Source of the DNA: Rosellinia necatrix
Taxonomy: Eukaryota > Ascomycota > Sordariomycetes > Xylariales > Xylariaceae
Assembly: GCA_021209875.1 (NCBI GenBank)
Contig: JAGYVD010000009.1
Span: 2,976,001 to 3,040,000, forward strand
Length of the DNA stretch: 64,000 bases
Direction: 5' to 3'
Both the position numbers and the translations under genes were made by a program. How positions within the stretch are numbered: the stretch's first letter is position 1; every line of letters begins with the position of its first letter. Below the pieces are notes generated by a model. The model was not told the DNA's origin, did not search any database, and saw only the letters and a list, made by a program, of their open reading frames with translations. Of this stretch, positions 1-11,385 are shown piece by piece.

Positions 1-1159
1 ACCAACCTGACCGACCTACCCAGGGAGGTATGTAGGTAGATACTCAACCTAATAGGTAGGAAAGTTGCATATGTCGAATGAGTAAGGCACCGACTTGACC
101 CTTGGCCATAGCATCCGGCAGTGCGACCGGACGAGTCTGTTCCCAGGTTCTCTGGATGTCTGCAAAATACACTACAACGTGGCTTGGTGGTTACCTGCTC
201 TGCCTAATAGGTTTATCTACAAGAGGCAGAGTTAGCTACATACTTGTTTATTTAACCTAGTAGTTGCTGATTTGCCTGACTAAAGTGATACCTACCAAAT
301 GACACTAGTCGATAATGACCTACCTAGGCTACTAGTAGGTACGTACTAGTAGATAGTTGAAGCGGAGCCTTTGTCAAAGGAACCCAACTTATCCACACAA
401 GTTAAAAATCCCCTCCCCCTCCTTCCGCCAACTACTAGGTAATTATGAGGGGTGTCTCGCATCCCACTACTACCCTCCCTCCCTCCTCCCATCTGGCAGC
501 AGGCCTGTCAAGACCGCCTAAGCTCGCCGGTTGGCCACCACTGCACACCCACGAAATTACCTACCTCAGGTACCTATAAATCGATTAGGAATGTAGGGGA
601 GATCCATTAGTTATAGGTACTGAGCTTACCTACCTACCGGGTACCTAACACCTGCCTAGGCACTTAATAGATAATCACTTTTTCTCACCTAGGTAAGAAG
701 GTACCTCGTGGTAGGTATGTGAAGGACAACTACCTAACCTAGGTAGAGTCAGCAGACAGACCACTATCTGACCAGTGCTCGAAGCCCTTCAGGGTTAGTT
801 AGTCGATTTTGCTTTTTACAAGTACGTGCACCCGTACATGCCTAGGCAGGGAGTCTCCGAAGCAGGTAAGTACGTAGGTAAGTAGGTAGACAGGTAGGTA
901 GGCAGGTAGGTAGGCAAGAAGGCAAGGGCCACTGTAGATAAGAGGTACCCCTCCATCCCAACTGAGAATGGTCCCCCCATTCGATGTCACCTCAATCACG
1001 TATTATTTTTCCTTGATAATTTTCCCCCCCGGTGGATGTACCTTTCTGTCCGACATTTCTAGGCTGGGGTTAGGTACCTAACCTCCCTACTGCACATGTG
1101 CACTGCATTTTGTGAGCTGAACCCTCATCCTCGTGAATCCTCAAGCGTACCGGGCCTAT

Positions 1160-1225
1160 CCACATCCACATTCACACTCGCATTCACACTCACATTCACA
1201 TTCACATTCACCTTCACATCCACAC
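1160..1225. repeat. Imperfect CACATT/CACACT hexamer tandem repeat
   Basis: About ten imperfect copies of a six-base unit (cacatt, cacact, cacatc) stand in a row. Open frames on both strands through it give only His/Ser or Val/Asn repeats, so I regard those frames as non-coding. Confidence 0.8.
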
Positions 1226-1295
1226 CCACGTCTACATTCACCACCTCCACAACCCTTCCCCGGGGACCGCCATTCTGCTGACTATCGACAGACAG

Positions 1296-1326
<31 letters not shown>

Positions 1327-1369
1327 AACAACAATAACAACAACACCAACAACTACAACCAACACCAAC
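1296..1369. repeat. CAA trinucleotide microsatellite
   Basis: A run of CAA with a few TAA interruptions, about 150 bases upstream of the importin start codon and probably within its promoter or 5' leader. Confidence 0.9.
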
Positions 1370-1520
1370 AGCCCGCCTCCCCGTTGCCTGCCGTTCAATG
1401 TTGTCGATGGGCCTGACCTGATGCCAGTTCACTTCTAATCCATCCAGTCTCATCGCTCCACCACCGTTGATACACCGTTGCTCCCCTCCCGCCAGTCCTG
1501 TTCCTCTCGGGCCGCCCGCC

Positions 1521-4500
1521 ATGGATGCCAACGTCGTCAGGAGTCGAGTCCTGGCCACTCTCTCGCCCGATGCCAACGTACGCCGGGCTGCCGAACTCGA
1601 GCTCAAACAGGTATGTCTGCCCATCCCTGGATCTCACCGTGCTCCGCGCACCGCATGCACCGGACCGCCTGAAAATCCAGCCCGCCCTCACCGCCCGCCA
1701 CCGTCTCTCCTGTGTACTAATATAGCATCGCCAACGCCCAGGCCGAGGGGCATGTAGGCTTCACTGATGTCCTCCTTGAAATCCTCAGCGCCGAGTCCGA
1801 CGACTCCGTCCGATTGTCGAGTACGCTCTCCCTCTCCGAGTCCTGGGACACTCGACTCGCCTTCCGATCTAACCCATCTCTGCAGCTGTGATCTATCTCA
1901 AGAACCGGACAAATCGAGGCTGGTCCAGGAGCGACCACTTCCCCGACGACCCTCTGATAGCCGAAGATGAAAAACAACGATTTCGCGATTGCATCCTCCC
2001 CATCCTTGCCGCCTCGCGTGGGCCTGTCCGGCAGCAGTTGCTACAGCTGATCCAGCGCATCCTGCACTTCGATTTCCCCGGGAAATGGCCCAGCTTCATG
2101 GATGTCACCCTGCAGCTTCTCCATGCAAACGACCCCCCCTCCGTCCTCGCCGGCCTGCAGTGCTTGCTCGTTACTTGTCGCGCATATCGGTTCAAGGGAA
2201 ACCAGGATATCGGCAGGGGCGAATTCGATAAAATCATTGAGGCCAGTTTCCCCCGACTCCAGCAAGTCTGCAATGAATTGGTAAATCAAGAGAGTGATGA
2301 GGCCGGCGAGATGCTACACATCGCTCTCAAGGCCTACAAACACGCAACCTGGGTAAGTTGTCTAGGGTAGAGGGAGAGAGAGAGAGAGAGACGCGGGTTG
2401 CAGTAACTGACCCTGAGCAGCTTGAGCTTTCTAGCTACTTAAGACAACATGACGTTAATATCGGGTGGTGCACTATTTTCCTCCAGACTATCTCTAAAGC
2501 CATACCTGCATCCGCCATGCCGGAGGATGTCGAGGACAGGGAGCGTCATCACTGGTGGAAGGCGAAGAAATGGGCATATTTCAACCTCAACAGACTTTGG
2601 ATTAGGTCAGCTTCTCCCCTGTCCCTGGGCACCTCCGTCGGTTCCCAGAGGCCTAGCTAACTCTCGACAGACACGGGAATGCCCAAGGGCTCACCACCAA
2701 AACCGACGAGATAATTAAATTCGCCCAAGACTTCGAGTCTACGATTGCGCCCGAAATCTTCAAGCATTACCTAGCAGAAATCGAAAAATGGGTTCGCAAG
2801 ACAACCTGGCTGAGCAAGCCGTGCCTCTCCTATACCCTCGTCTTCCTCGACGAATGCTGTCGCCCTAAATCCACCTGGAATCTAATGAAACCACATCTCA
2901 GCGATCTAGTCACGCATCTTGTCTTCCCGGTCCTGTGTCTTAGCGGAGAGGATATTGAGAAGTTCGAGGACGAGCCAGAGGAGTACCTGCACCGAAAACT
3001 GAACTTTTACGAAGAGGTTTCTGCTCCCGACGTCGCCGCCACCAACTTTCTCGTCACCCTGACCAAAGTCCGGAGAAAACAAACATTCGAATTGCTCCAG
3101 TTCATCAACAGCGTTGTAAACGGCTACGAACTAGCACCCGAAACAAGCAAAAACCATATTGCAAAGGAGGGTGCCCTAAGGATGATAGGTACCTTGGCAC
3201 CTGTCCTGCTTGGCAAGAAGAGTCCCATTGCCGACCAGGTCGAATACTTCCTCGTGCGATATGTTTTCCCCGATTTCAAGAGCCCACAAGGTTATTTACG
3301 TGCCCGGGCTTGCGACACCATTGAGAAGTTTGAGCAGCTCAATTTCACCGACCAGAACAATTTGCTCATCATCTACCGCCATATACTTGACTGCATGGCC
3401 GACACGGACCTTCCAGTTAGAGTCACGGCAGCATTGGCCCTGCAACCTCTGATTCGACACGACGCCATCCGGATTAGCATGCAGCAAAGCATTCCTACTA
3501 TCATGCAGCAGCTGCTGAAGCTAGCGAACGAATGCGATATTGACGCACTTGCCAACGTGATGGAAGACTTTGTCGAGGTATTCGCGACTGAACTGACCCC
3601 TTTTGCCGTCGCCCTTAGTGAGCAACTGAAGGAAACGTATTTGAGGATTGTGCGTGAACTGTTAGAAAAGAACGAGAACCGCAACGACGACGACGGGGAA
3701 TATGGAGACTACTTGGACGATAAAAGTATTACAGCTTTGGGCGTGCTTCAAACAATCGGCACCCTGATCCTCACCCTGGAAAGCACTCCGGATGTGCTCC
3801 TACATATCGAGGCCGTCTTAATGCCGGTGATCCAGGTTACCCTATCAAATAAGCTCTACGGTATGTACACCCTTGGCCTCCAATACAACGTCATGAAGAT
3901 GCCACTCTAATACTTATCGCTTGTCAGATCTGTACAATGAAGTATTTGAAATCATTGACAGTTGTACTTTTGCGGCCAAAGGCATCTCGTCTAATATGTG
4001 GCAAGCATTTGAGCTTATTCATGCGACTTTTAAGTCGGGTGCCGAGCTCTATCTGGAGGACATGCTCCCTGCCCTCGACAATTTTGTTCAATACGGCGCG
4101 CCACAACTAGTCCAGAAGCCTGAATACGTACAGGCTTTATTCTCAATGGTTTCAGACATGTTCCAAGACCAGAAGGTCGGCGGTGTCGACCGGATCTGCG
4201 CGTGCAAGCTAGCAGAGGCCATGATGTTAAGCCTTCGTGGGAACATCGATGCGCCTGTCACTGGCTTCATTACAATGGCTATGACAGTACTCAATGGACA
4301 CGAAGTAAAGGTCAAGTCCTACAAGATTCATCTGATGGAAATGGTGATAAACGCAATTTATTACAACCCAGTCTTAACACTGTCGGCTCTCGAGTCCAAT
4401 GGCTGGACAAACAAGTTTTTCAGTCTCTGGTTCGGTAACATGGAACATTTTAGCCGAGTCCACGACAAAAAGCTTTGCATTGTCGCTATCGTATCCCTGC

Positions 4501-5162
4501 TCAGCATCAGCCCCGATCAGATCCCCGCCAGCGTGTCGACCGGCTGGCCAAGGCTCCTTCAAGGCATTACCTCTCTCTTCAAAACGTTGCCTAACGCTAT
4601 GAAGAACCGCGATGAGGCGCTCAAGGACGACTTCACCTTTGATCCAAATAGTTACGATGTCGATGATGATGAAGAATGGGGCGACGAAGATGCCAACTGG
4701 GCTGCCGATGGCCCTGAGGACGAGCAGAACGATGGCCGGGATGAGAGCACCGCATACCTCGAGTTCCTTAGCGAAGAGGCCCAAAAGTTCAGCCAAATCG
4801 AAAACCAGTACCATGACGACTCCGATGAGGAGCTCGGAGAGGACAGTGTCCTTTTAGAATCGCCATTGGACAAGATCGAGCCTTATCAGCTTTTACGTGG
4901 TGCTCTTATGAGTAAGTTCAACGCAGTCTTTGTGGGATCCCGAACAGCGATATTAACCTCGTGACACATAGAAATGCAACAAGAAAATCCTCAATTCTAC
5001 TCCGGTCTCACCTCACATCTCTCCCCGGAGGAGCAAAGCGTCATACAAAGCGCCTTTAACCAGGCAGAAGTCAACGCTCAAGCAGCTGTGCAGATGGCCG
5101 CCGACGCCGCCCGAACCACTCAAATACCACAATCAACTATTCCTAACGGTGGGGTCAGCTAG
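1521..5162 (+). CDS. SXM1: Importin-beta family nuclear transport receptor (SXM1/NMD5, importin-7/8 type)
   Basis: Karyopherin that carries cargo proteins through nuclear pores and releases them on Ran-GTP. I read seven exons: 1521-1610, 1742-1820, 1886-2352, 2421-2605, 2671-3860, 3928-4911, 4972-5162, giving 1061 residues, a normal length for the family. All junctions keep frame with GT..AG ends. The second exon uses the AG at 1740-1741 rather than the nearer AG at 1724-1725, because only that choice keeps the frame and restores the family motif LKQ-AEG...GFTDVLLEIL. The importin N-terminal domain covers roughly residues 20-110 (motif VIYLKNRTNRGW), followed by HEAT-type helical repeats. A very acidic stretch (DVDDDEEWGDEDANW) near residue 890 precedes a C-terminal tail, as in Nmd5/Sxm1. 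The start ATG follows an in-frame upstream ATG at 1467 that lies in non-conserved sequence. Family assignment is confident; SXM1 versus NMD5 is not resolved, as filamentous fungi usually have one such gene. Confidence 0.93.
2374..2392. repeat. GA dinucleotide repeat in importin intron 3
   Basis: A short GA tract inside the intron 2353-2420. Confidence 0.85.
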
Positions 5163-6676
5163 GGAGATTCCTACTTTTTATGGCGTAACTACACTAACGC
5201 CGCCTCGTAAGCCCGGCAGCAGTGTATACCACAAGTATTGTAGTCGGGCAAGGCTTGAATATGGCTAGGATTGTCGACACTCTGTTGAAGTCTATTCATT
5301 ATTCACGTGTGTGTGAGGGGTTGGCATGAAAACGGCGGCAATTGAAGTCGGTTGTAGCCATTGGGTGCTGTAAGGTGCCTAACTCGAGGATTCAGCGCAT
5401 GAGAGATGCTAGTCAACATCCTTAACATAGCATAAGTTAGCTTAGATAGGTAGGTAAGCGCGGCCTTCATGGAGTTTGTGAGATCATTGCTTGCGTTATT
5501 CAATCATCCCATCCTAGGCTAGTCAGAAAAGATAAGGGAGAGGAACGGCGGTCGGATATGGTCAATGGCATGATTAAGCGCACTGCGGTACAAAATAGTG
5601 TTGGATCGATCTTACACTTAAAACAGATTATCATGACAAACTTGGTAAAGATAGCAGCAAAGTAGACAGGAAAGGGAGTAAGAATCTAGAACGTGCAAAC
5701 ACGATGATATATTCAGTTAACCCAGTGCCCATTATATAAAGGCCCAGCGGTAAGTGGTCGCATTAGTTAAGGAATACTGCTCCAAAAAAGGAACAGTATT
5801 ACTAGTATTGCCTATCGTCTAGTACATATGCCAAAGGGATAGACATAAGATCTCAAGGCCATATTGAAAACAAGGATAGAACAAGTCAGCAAATCTTCCT
5901 TTTTGGCAGCGTCCTTTTTCTATCAACGAGCTGGCTGCCCTACGTATCTCCGGAGAAGAGGTGCCACTACGAGATTAGGGTATGGATCAGACCGTGGGGG
6001 GGGATAGCTCCCGACCGCGGTTCGGGCTATCTGCGAACCTATAATTCGCGCGGAGGACATATATCCGTTTATACCTAGAACTTCTTTGATGCCTCCCTTA
6101 TCATCTGTATTCCGGGAGGGGGAGGGGGGCACTGCGAGAACTTAGAGGCTATCATCACTTATATGCGAGAGGTTCTCTCAAAAGTATTAGAGCCGAATAG
6201 GTTATTATTATATATAGCTTCACTCAGCCTTATATTACACTTGTTTTAAGCCATGTATAGTGCGGGCTGGTTTGTCATATGATACCCGGAAGGCAAGGAG
6301 CTACTGCGTTACAGAAATAGGTAGTCTCCCGGGGATCATTGCACTAGGTATACGACAAGATAATAAAGGTGAGACTGACGACGACGACGACGACGATGAT
6401 GATGTCACCTTCAAGTAACCATTTAGAATTAACTACTCTCACACCCCCCCTCCCGCTCCCCCTTTCCCCCTCCATCTCTGTTTTCCAAGCCAAAGCAAAA
6501 ATCATACAAGAAACCTTTCATTCCAAATAAAGCCCCTAATATCCCACTAATAGTTTCTCCTCTCCTTCCGTCCGTTCACGGGAAGCAGTAGCAGCAGCAC
6601 TACGACCGTCCTCCCTTCCCTTCCTTTCCCTTCCCTTTCCTTTCCTCTCTCCCCCCTTTCCCAACCCCCCCTTTCT
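5163..6676. other. Intergenic region between importin and secreted-protein genes
   Basis: No gene is supported. The first part must hold the importin terminator. A GAC/GAT trinucleotide tract lies at about 6375-6403, and pyrimidine-rich DNA (CCCTTTCC runs) covers about 6440-6670 next to the stop codon of the following minus-strand gene. Confidence 0.5.
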
Positions 6677-7222
6677 TTAAGCAGCGGTAGGCAGGGCCGG
6701 GACGCCGGTGGCGGTGGCGCAGAGCTGGCTCAGGGTGTTGGTGCGGGTGGCGCAGCCGGCGGGGCAGGCGGTCTGGCAGCCCTCGACCCAGAGCAGGGTG
6801 CGGACGGCGCAGCCGCAGGGGACGAACATGTCCTGCTCGTACGTGCAGCCGGGGATGGGGCACCGGATCGGCTGGCAGCCGGCCGGCCGCGTCGTCACCG
6901 TCACGGTCGGGCACGGCCGCGGCGGCGGCACCGGCGTCACCGTCGGCTTGCCCGGCGGCGGCGGGAGCACCGTCACCGTGATGATGAACGACGACGACGA
7001 CGTCGAGGTGCGCGTCGGTGGTGGTGGCGGCGGCCAGCGCGTCAGCGTCGCTACCGACTCCGCGAACGTCGGCGACGAGATCGCCGCCGCCGCTGCTGCG
7101 TCCTCCGCCATCGGCTCGGCTACGGGGCTGGCGGAGACCGTGAAGCTGTGAAAAAGGGGGTTTGTTAGTAGGGGCTTTGGTATGGCATGGGTATGTATAT
7201 ATGTATGTATATATATAACTAG

Positions 7223-7262
<40 letters not shown>

Positions 7263-7341
7263 ATGTATGTGTGTGTGTGTGTGTGCATAGATTGTCCTAC
7301 CTGGCTAGTGCCGCCGCAAAGGTAGCGAGGAAGAACTTCAT
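6677..7341 (-). CDS. Small secreted cysteine-rich protein with Pro/Thr-rich middle
   Basis: Two exons on the minus strand: 7341-7301 (41 nt) and 7145-6677 (469 nt), together 169 residues. The donor is AG|GTAGGA and the acceptor TTTTTCACAG; the junction makes AGC (Ser). The first 19 residues (MKFFLATFAAALASFTVSA) form a typical signal peptide, which only appears when the two exons are joined. The mature part has an Ala-rich segment, a Pro/Thr/Ser-rich hinge (PPPPPPTRTSTSSSS, ITVTVLPPPPGKPTVTPVPPP) and a C-terminal domain with ten cysteines spaced like C-x9-C-x4-C-x4-C-x9-C-x-C. The composition suggests an extracellular or cell-wall protein; I do not recognise the family. The coding sequence is much more GC-rich than its surroundings. 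The intron is a dinucleotide microsatellite. Confidence 0.72.
7186..7285. repeat. TA and TG dinucleotide microsatellite inside an intron
   Basis: A TA tract followed by a TG tract fills most of the 155-nt intron (7146-7300) of the secreted-protein gene. Slippage here would change intron length but not the protein. Confidence 0.9.
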
Positions 7342-7531
7342 TGTTGTGGTGGGGAGATTTGGGGCTTCTTAGGTGAGAAGATGTTGTCGAAGTAGAGCGA
7401 GCGAGAGATCGTCGGTGGAGTGGATGTGTGATCTGCGGGATGGCGAGCAAATCATGGGCAGATCTCTAGAGACACGAGACTGGTGTTTATATATTCAGAT
7501 TTCCGGTCGTGGTCAGTATGTCAGGAGATGC

Positions 7532-7558
7532 CCTCTCTCTCTCTCTCTCTCTCTCTCC
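7532..7558. repeat. CT dinucleotide repeat
   Basis: About 13 CT units upstream of the secreted-protein gene on the minus strand. Confidence 0.9.
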
Positions 7559-10500
7559 TCTCTACCCTGACAGATAAAGATCTCCTGAGGCTGGATGATC
7601 AAGTTCCGTCCCATCGCTCCCCCTCTTTCCGTCTCAATGCTATGCTATTCCTGGCGTTTTCGCGGTATGCTCTCGAGATACGCGTGTGCCTGTCTTGTCT
7701 TGTCTCGTCTCGTCTGTCTATATTGCGGCCTCTTCTGCATCTCCCGGAGGTTCGCAATGCAGGCCCGTATAGTACTATGCAGCTCCTAATTCAGGGGCAC
7801 GGGGCCTCGTCAGCTATTTTTGGAACAGCCTTACTTCAGGTCACGTCACGTCAATCAAGAATTCTCGTTCCCTCCTTCCTTTCTCCCCCTTCCCCCTCCC
7901 CCCGGTCTTTGTGTATTAGGCGGGAACTTGATAAGTTCACTCTTCCAGGCGAACAGGCTTCGCGCGCCCTTCGTAGGCTACTACCAGGAGAAATGCTAGG
8001 CTAATATGATTGTCGAGATATCCCGTCATGAATTTCATTGGTCTCCGTGGTATTAGCGATGACTTACAAAGTATAGGTACACGGGTTTCGGTTGCCTATC
8101 TAGGTGAGGACGGCCCCTCGATAATTCAAGATATCTCATCCCGGCATGGAAAGGACCAGTCTAGAGATCGGGCTCGCTTGAGACGTAGTCAGGAGTCCCA
8201 CGAACGGCCTGATCTCATGCGTGGGGGGGAGGGTAATCCGGTTGCCATCCGTATAAGGTGAGATCCGGGCGAACGCAACAGAGAATACGAGGAGCACAAC
8301 ATAATCAAGATCTCGCGTCTATCGTCTCTTTATTGCGTTCTAGCCGGGACGACACTATAGATGCGATAGACGATATATTATCAGACGGGGTACTTCATAT
8401 GACAATGCCTTGACAACAGGGGGTTTGACAGTTGCCTCTTTGGGATCCCAAGCCCAGAGGACTTTTTCTCATTGGCCCTCCCGTCCTCCCCTGTCGTTTC
8501 GCTTAAGGACCAATCTCCTCGATTCCTCGACAAAAGCAAGGCTATCGCTTATTGAGCCTCTTTAGCCTGAGGGCAAGGATCCATATTTGATAGGGGCGGA
8601 TTTCATCTAACTTCATCTCCGCGCCATATAGCGAAATAGCCAGTAATGACTCGTCGTCGCTAAATGTAAGACACGCTCAGGGAAAATAGGCCCGTAGAGA
8701 TAACAAGCGAGTGTGGAAGAGGCGAGCGAGACCTGACGCTGCGAGAGCTTTGTTCATGGGCGCTCGCTCATTAAAGCATACTGGTCCCTATTGATTTTTA
8801 AAATAGTATCGTGGCTCGCTTGAATGACTGTTCAGGTGAGGTGAGGTGAGCATCTCGCTTCAACTTCCCAAGTCATAGATAGACATCTCTCCCTAGTTTC
8901 TTCGTGGTCGGTTTGTGCTTGTAAATTTTCATTTATCATGATAATATCCGAATATCCCCCCGCCCCTCTATGTTGTGGTCTTGGAAGCTGCATTGTGTCT
9001 TGATATTCTCAGGTAGTAAAGAATAGAAAAGAAAAAGGATGACAATTAATTATAGCAGTGAAATGTAGGTACCTATTATGTATGCGTATTAACGATAACG
9101 CTGTGTGCTACCGAGCGTCGCGATCCTTGAATGGCCGAACCCGTGCGAGCCCACCTTCTGCGCGTATTTCTTCTCTCCTGCCCATTCATAAACCCGTGAA
9201 CGAGTATGGCCACACCCTACGACCGCCCCCTTCTCCTATCTAGCGACTTTATCAACCCCGTTATATTAAAGTCAAGAACAAGTGCCGCGCATCCATCCGA
9301 CAGTATATTTCTTTCCTAGGATAGACCGTGCCCCTACCCCTTTATGCATCCTCGCGTATAAGTAACTACGTGCAAGTGATATAAGAGCTAATAATGAACC
9401 AAGCCTTGGACTCTAATGCCTCAAGCTCAGCTGATTTAAGCTAAACCTGGTTTTCAAGGGCAAACCCACTATGGAACCACCGTACCAGCAGGGCCAACAT
9501 ATGTCCTTGTGGCCCAGTCATGGGGAACTTAATATGTATAACTAATCATATGATAGCATAAAAGGTGACCCGCAGCTATAAGCGGTATGCTTTAACATAT
9601 GTTCACAGACGTTGGTATCAAAGACGTTATTTGGTTGACTGTAATATCAATGTTGGTGGTTTGTCTCTGGTATAATTACTACATTCGTTATTATGTTGTT
9701 TCCACGGCCGTCTGTGATAGTATGCATGAATCGCTGTAAACAAACAAGCGCTTGGTTTGGTAGAGTTTTGCTGTTTCCATGCTTTGCTATCAGTAGTATT
9801 GTGGTTGGATGTTGCAACTTTGTTGTAATTACTGCATTTGCATAATAGTAATAACTTACTTTAAAAATTTGCCAACATCACCACTTCGCCCAAATAAAAG
9901 CCACTAATTCTTAAGCCATTATCAATGAGCATCTGCTAATAAGCTAGATAGATGAGATTTGTAGTATTGGAATACAGGCTTTTGCAACCATCCTTTTGAA
10001 TATTGATCACTTATATCTACAGGCTGCAGAGGTCCGAAAGCTAGTCCCAGATAGTATACTTGAGTAGTAGTTTGCCACATGTTGTTCCTAACTTAAACAA
10101 AGTAATCCGCAAGTTCTGCGTGGTAGCAGAGTTCGTGTTAGCGTGTCCAACCCGGTTAATTATTGGACTTGAGCACGAACATTCCAAGAATGATCACTCT
10201 AATATCCAGCCTACCTACTTGGCTTATACAAAAGACGGAAAGAGCTGCAGCGTCTTCTTCAGAGGTTTGAAGATGATCATGTAACTGCTCCATGATGTCG
10301 TGCTGAATATCCGCAGATACGTTCATGGTGATGGCCATGCCTTGATAGTCGTCTGCCTCTGACCGTCGAAGCATGAGGCCATATTGTCCCTTATAAGTAA
10401 CAACGCCCACGATGTACTTGTGTGTCTTGTTTGATCTTGAATGTGTATGATGCGGCCATAAGTCCGGATCTGCGGCAGCAAAAGTCCCTTCTGCAGCCAG

Positions 10501-10589
10501 TCCTTACGGCAGCCATGGCGACGCATCCATTACCACAGTTTGTCATGGAATAAATCTTGGCCACTGCACCTCCACCGGCACGGACCTAA

Positions 10590-10715
10590 ATACCATGTAT
10601 ATCAGCCGGAATGGCTGGCGGCTTCCTTACAAAGGGAACTTCTCTCCTTGTGTAATAACATAAGCACATTTCTAGAAACACCAGCAGCAAGAACTGTGGC
10701 ATGGTTGTAATCGCT
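10590..10715 (-). repeat. Diverged copy of a dispersed sequence also present near 58.6 kb
   Basis: Read on the minus strand, this segment matches the plus strand near 58545-58645 in order: CTAGAAATG, ACAAGGAGAG/ACGAGGAGGG, the almost identical CCAGCCATTCCGGCTGATAT, then GGTCCGTGCC/GGGCCCGTGTC. By eye about 70 percent of bases agree over roughly 100 bases. Reading frames are interrupted in both copies, so I cannot tell whether it was a gene fragment or a transposon remnant. Confidence 0.5.
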
Positions 10716-11385
10716 AATATTTTCAAAAGCTTCTTCTCGCATCCCGCAAGGAAGGAAGTTCCATATCCCAATCCAGTCACCATCATTTACCTAACCTGGT
10801 TTTTATAGCCAGTTTTCTGGCCCGGAGCCCGGGCCTTGGTTCCGCGACATACTCATGGCCCAATGTTACCCGACTGTAATATTCTCCACTATCTTGCACC
10901 TTCTCGGGTTTACATCAGTGACAGATTACGCGTAGCTTCTGAGTCCGAATTGATTAGTTTTCATGTCGCGCCATTCCATCAGTCACATAAATTAGAATTG
11001 AAAGACCTATTTCAAATCGAGGCAGCTGGCGGGAGCACGCGTACCATTAAGTTCGGCCAAGGCCATTTTATGAACACGAGTGAGTAAGCGACATGACCTC
11101 CGACCGTTTGAATTAAAAGGACTATTTAGCATTTATTTGTCTTGTGGCAAACCTATTCGTTTTTTTTTATTCATCTCCCAGTTCCTAGAGGACGCACGCG
11201 TGCTTAAAGCATCTATTGATCGAGGCCATAGTATTGTGATCCCGCTGCTGTCTCACTCCTCCTCATCCTGTTTGAAACGTGTCGCATAACATTAACCCCT
11301 CAAGGTCCCGTCGCTCAAAATACCCCAAAGGCCTTTTCTTTTTTTTTTTTTTTTTAAATACAATTAGGTCGCTATCAATAGCACA

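Larger units (their letters stand above)
1..1520. other. Upstream intergenic region with TAGGTA-rich DNA and simple repeats
   Basis: I see no supportable gene here. The first 950 bases are strewn with TAGGTA/TACCTA and CCTAGG words (for example around 30-60, 320-350, 560-740 and 870-915). From 1160 on the DNA is low complexity: a CACATT-type hexamer tract and then a CAA tract lead up to the importin start codon at 1521. The last few hundred bases probably include the promoter and 5' leader of that gene. Confidence 0.6.
7342..11385. other. Intergenic region, 4 kb, without a supported gene
   Basis: A CT repeat lies at 7532-7558, about 190 bases upstream of the secreted-protein start. The rest has no convincing gene. 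At 10590-10786 the minus strand carries a segment that resembles the plus strand at about 58550-58640, so it is probably a decayed dispersed element or gene fragment (see separate entry). AT-rich DNA runs from about 9500 to 10050, and an 18-base T tract at about 11338-11355 lies just beyond the ISN1 3' end. Confidence 0.5.

Noticed and set aside
1125..1438. Open frames on both strands through the CACATT and CAA repeats
   Set aside because: They encode only repeat-derived His/Ser, Thr or Leu runs and lie in the importin upstream region.
1724..1725. Nearer AG acceptor for importin exon 2
   Set aside because: Using it shifts the frame; the AG at 1740-1741 restores the conserved sequence in phase.
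7145..7450. Longer N-terminal extension of the 6.7 kb secreted protein by reading through the intron
   Set aside because: The read-through consists of microsatellite-coded Tyr/Ile/His repeats; splicing gives a clean signal peptide instead.
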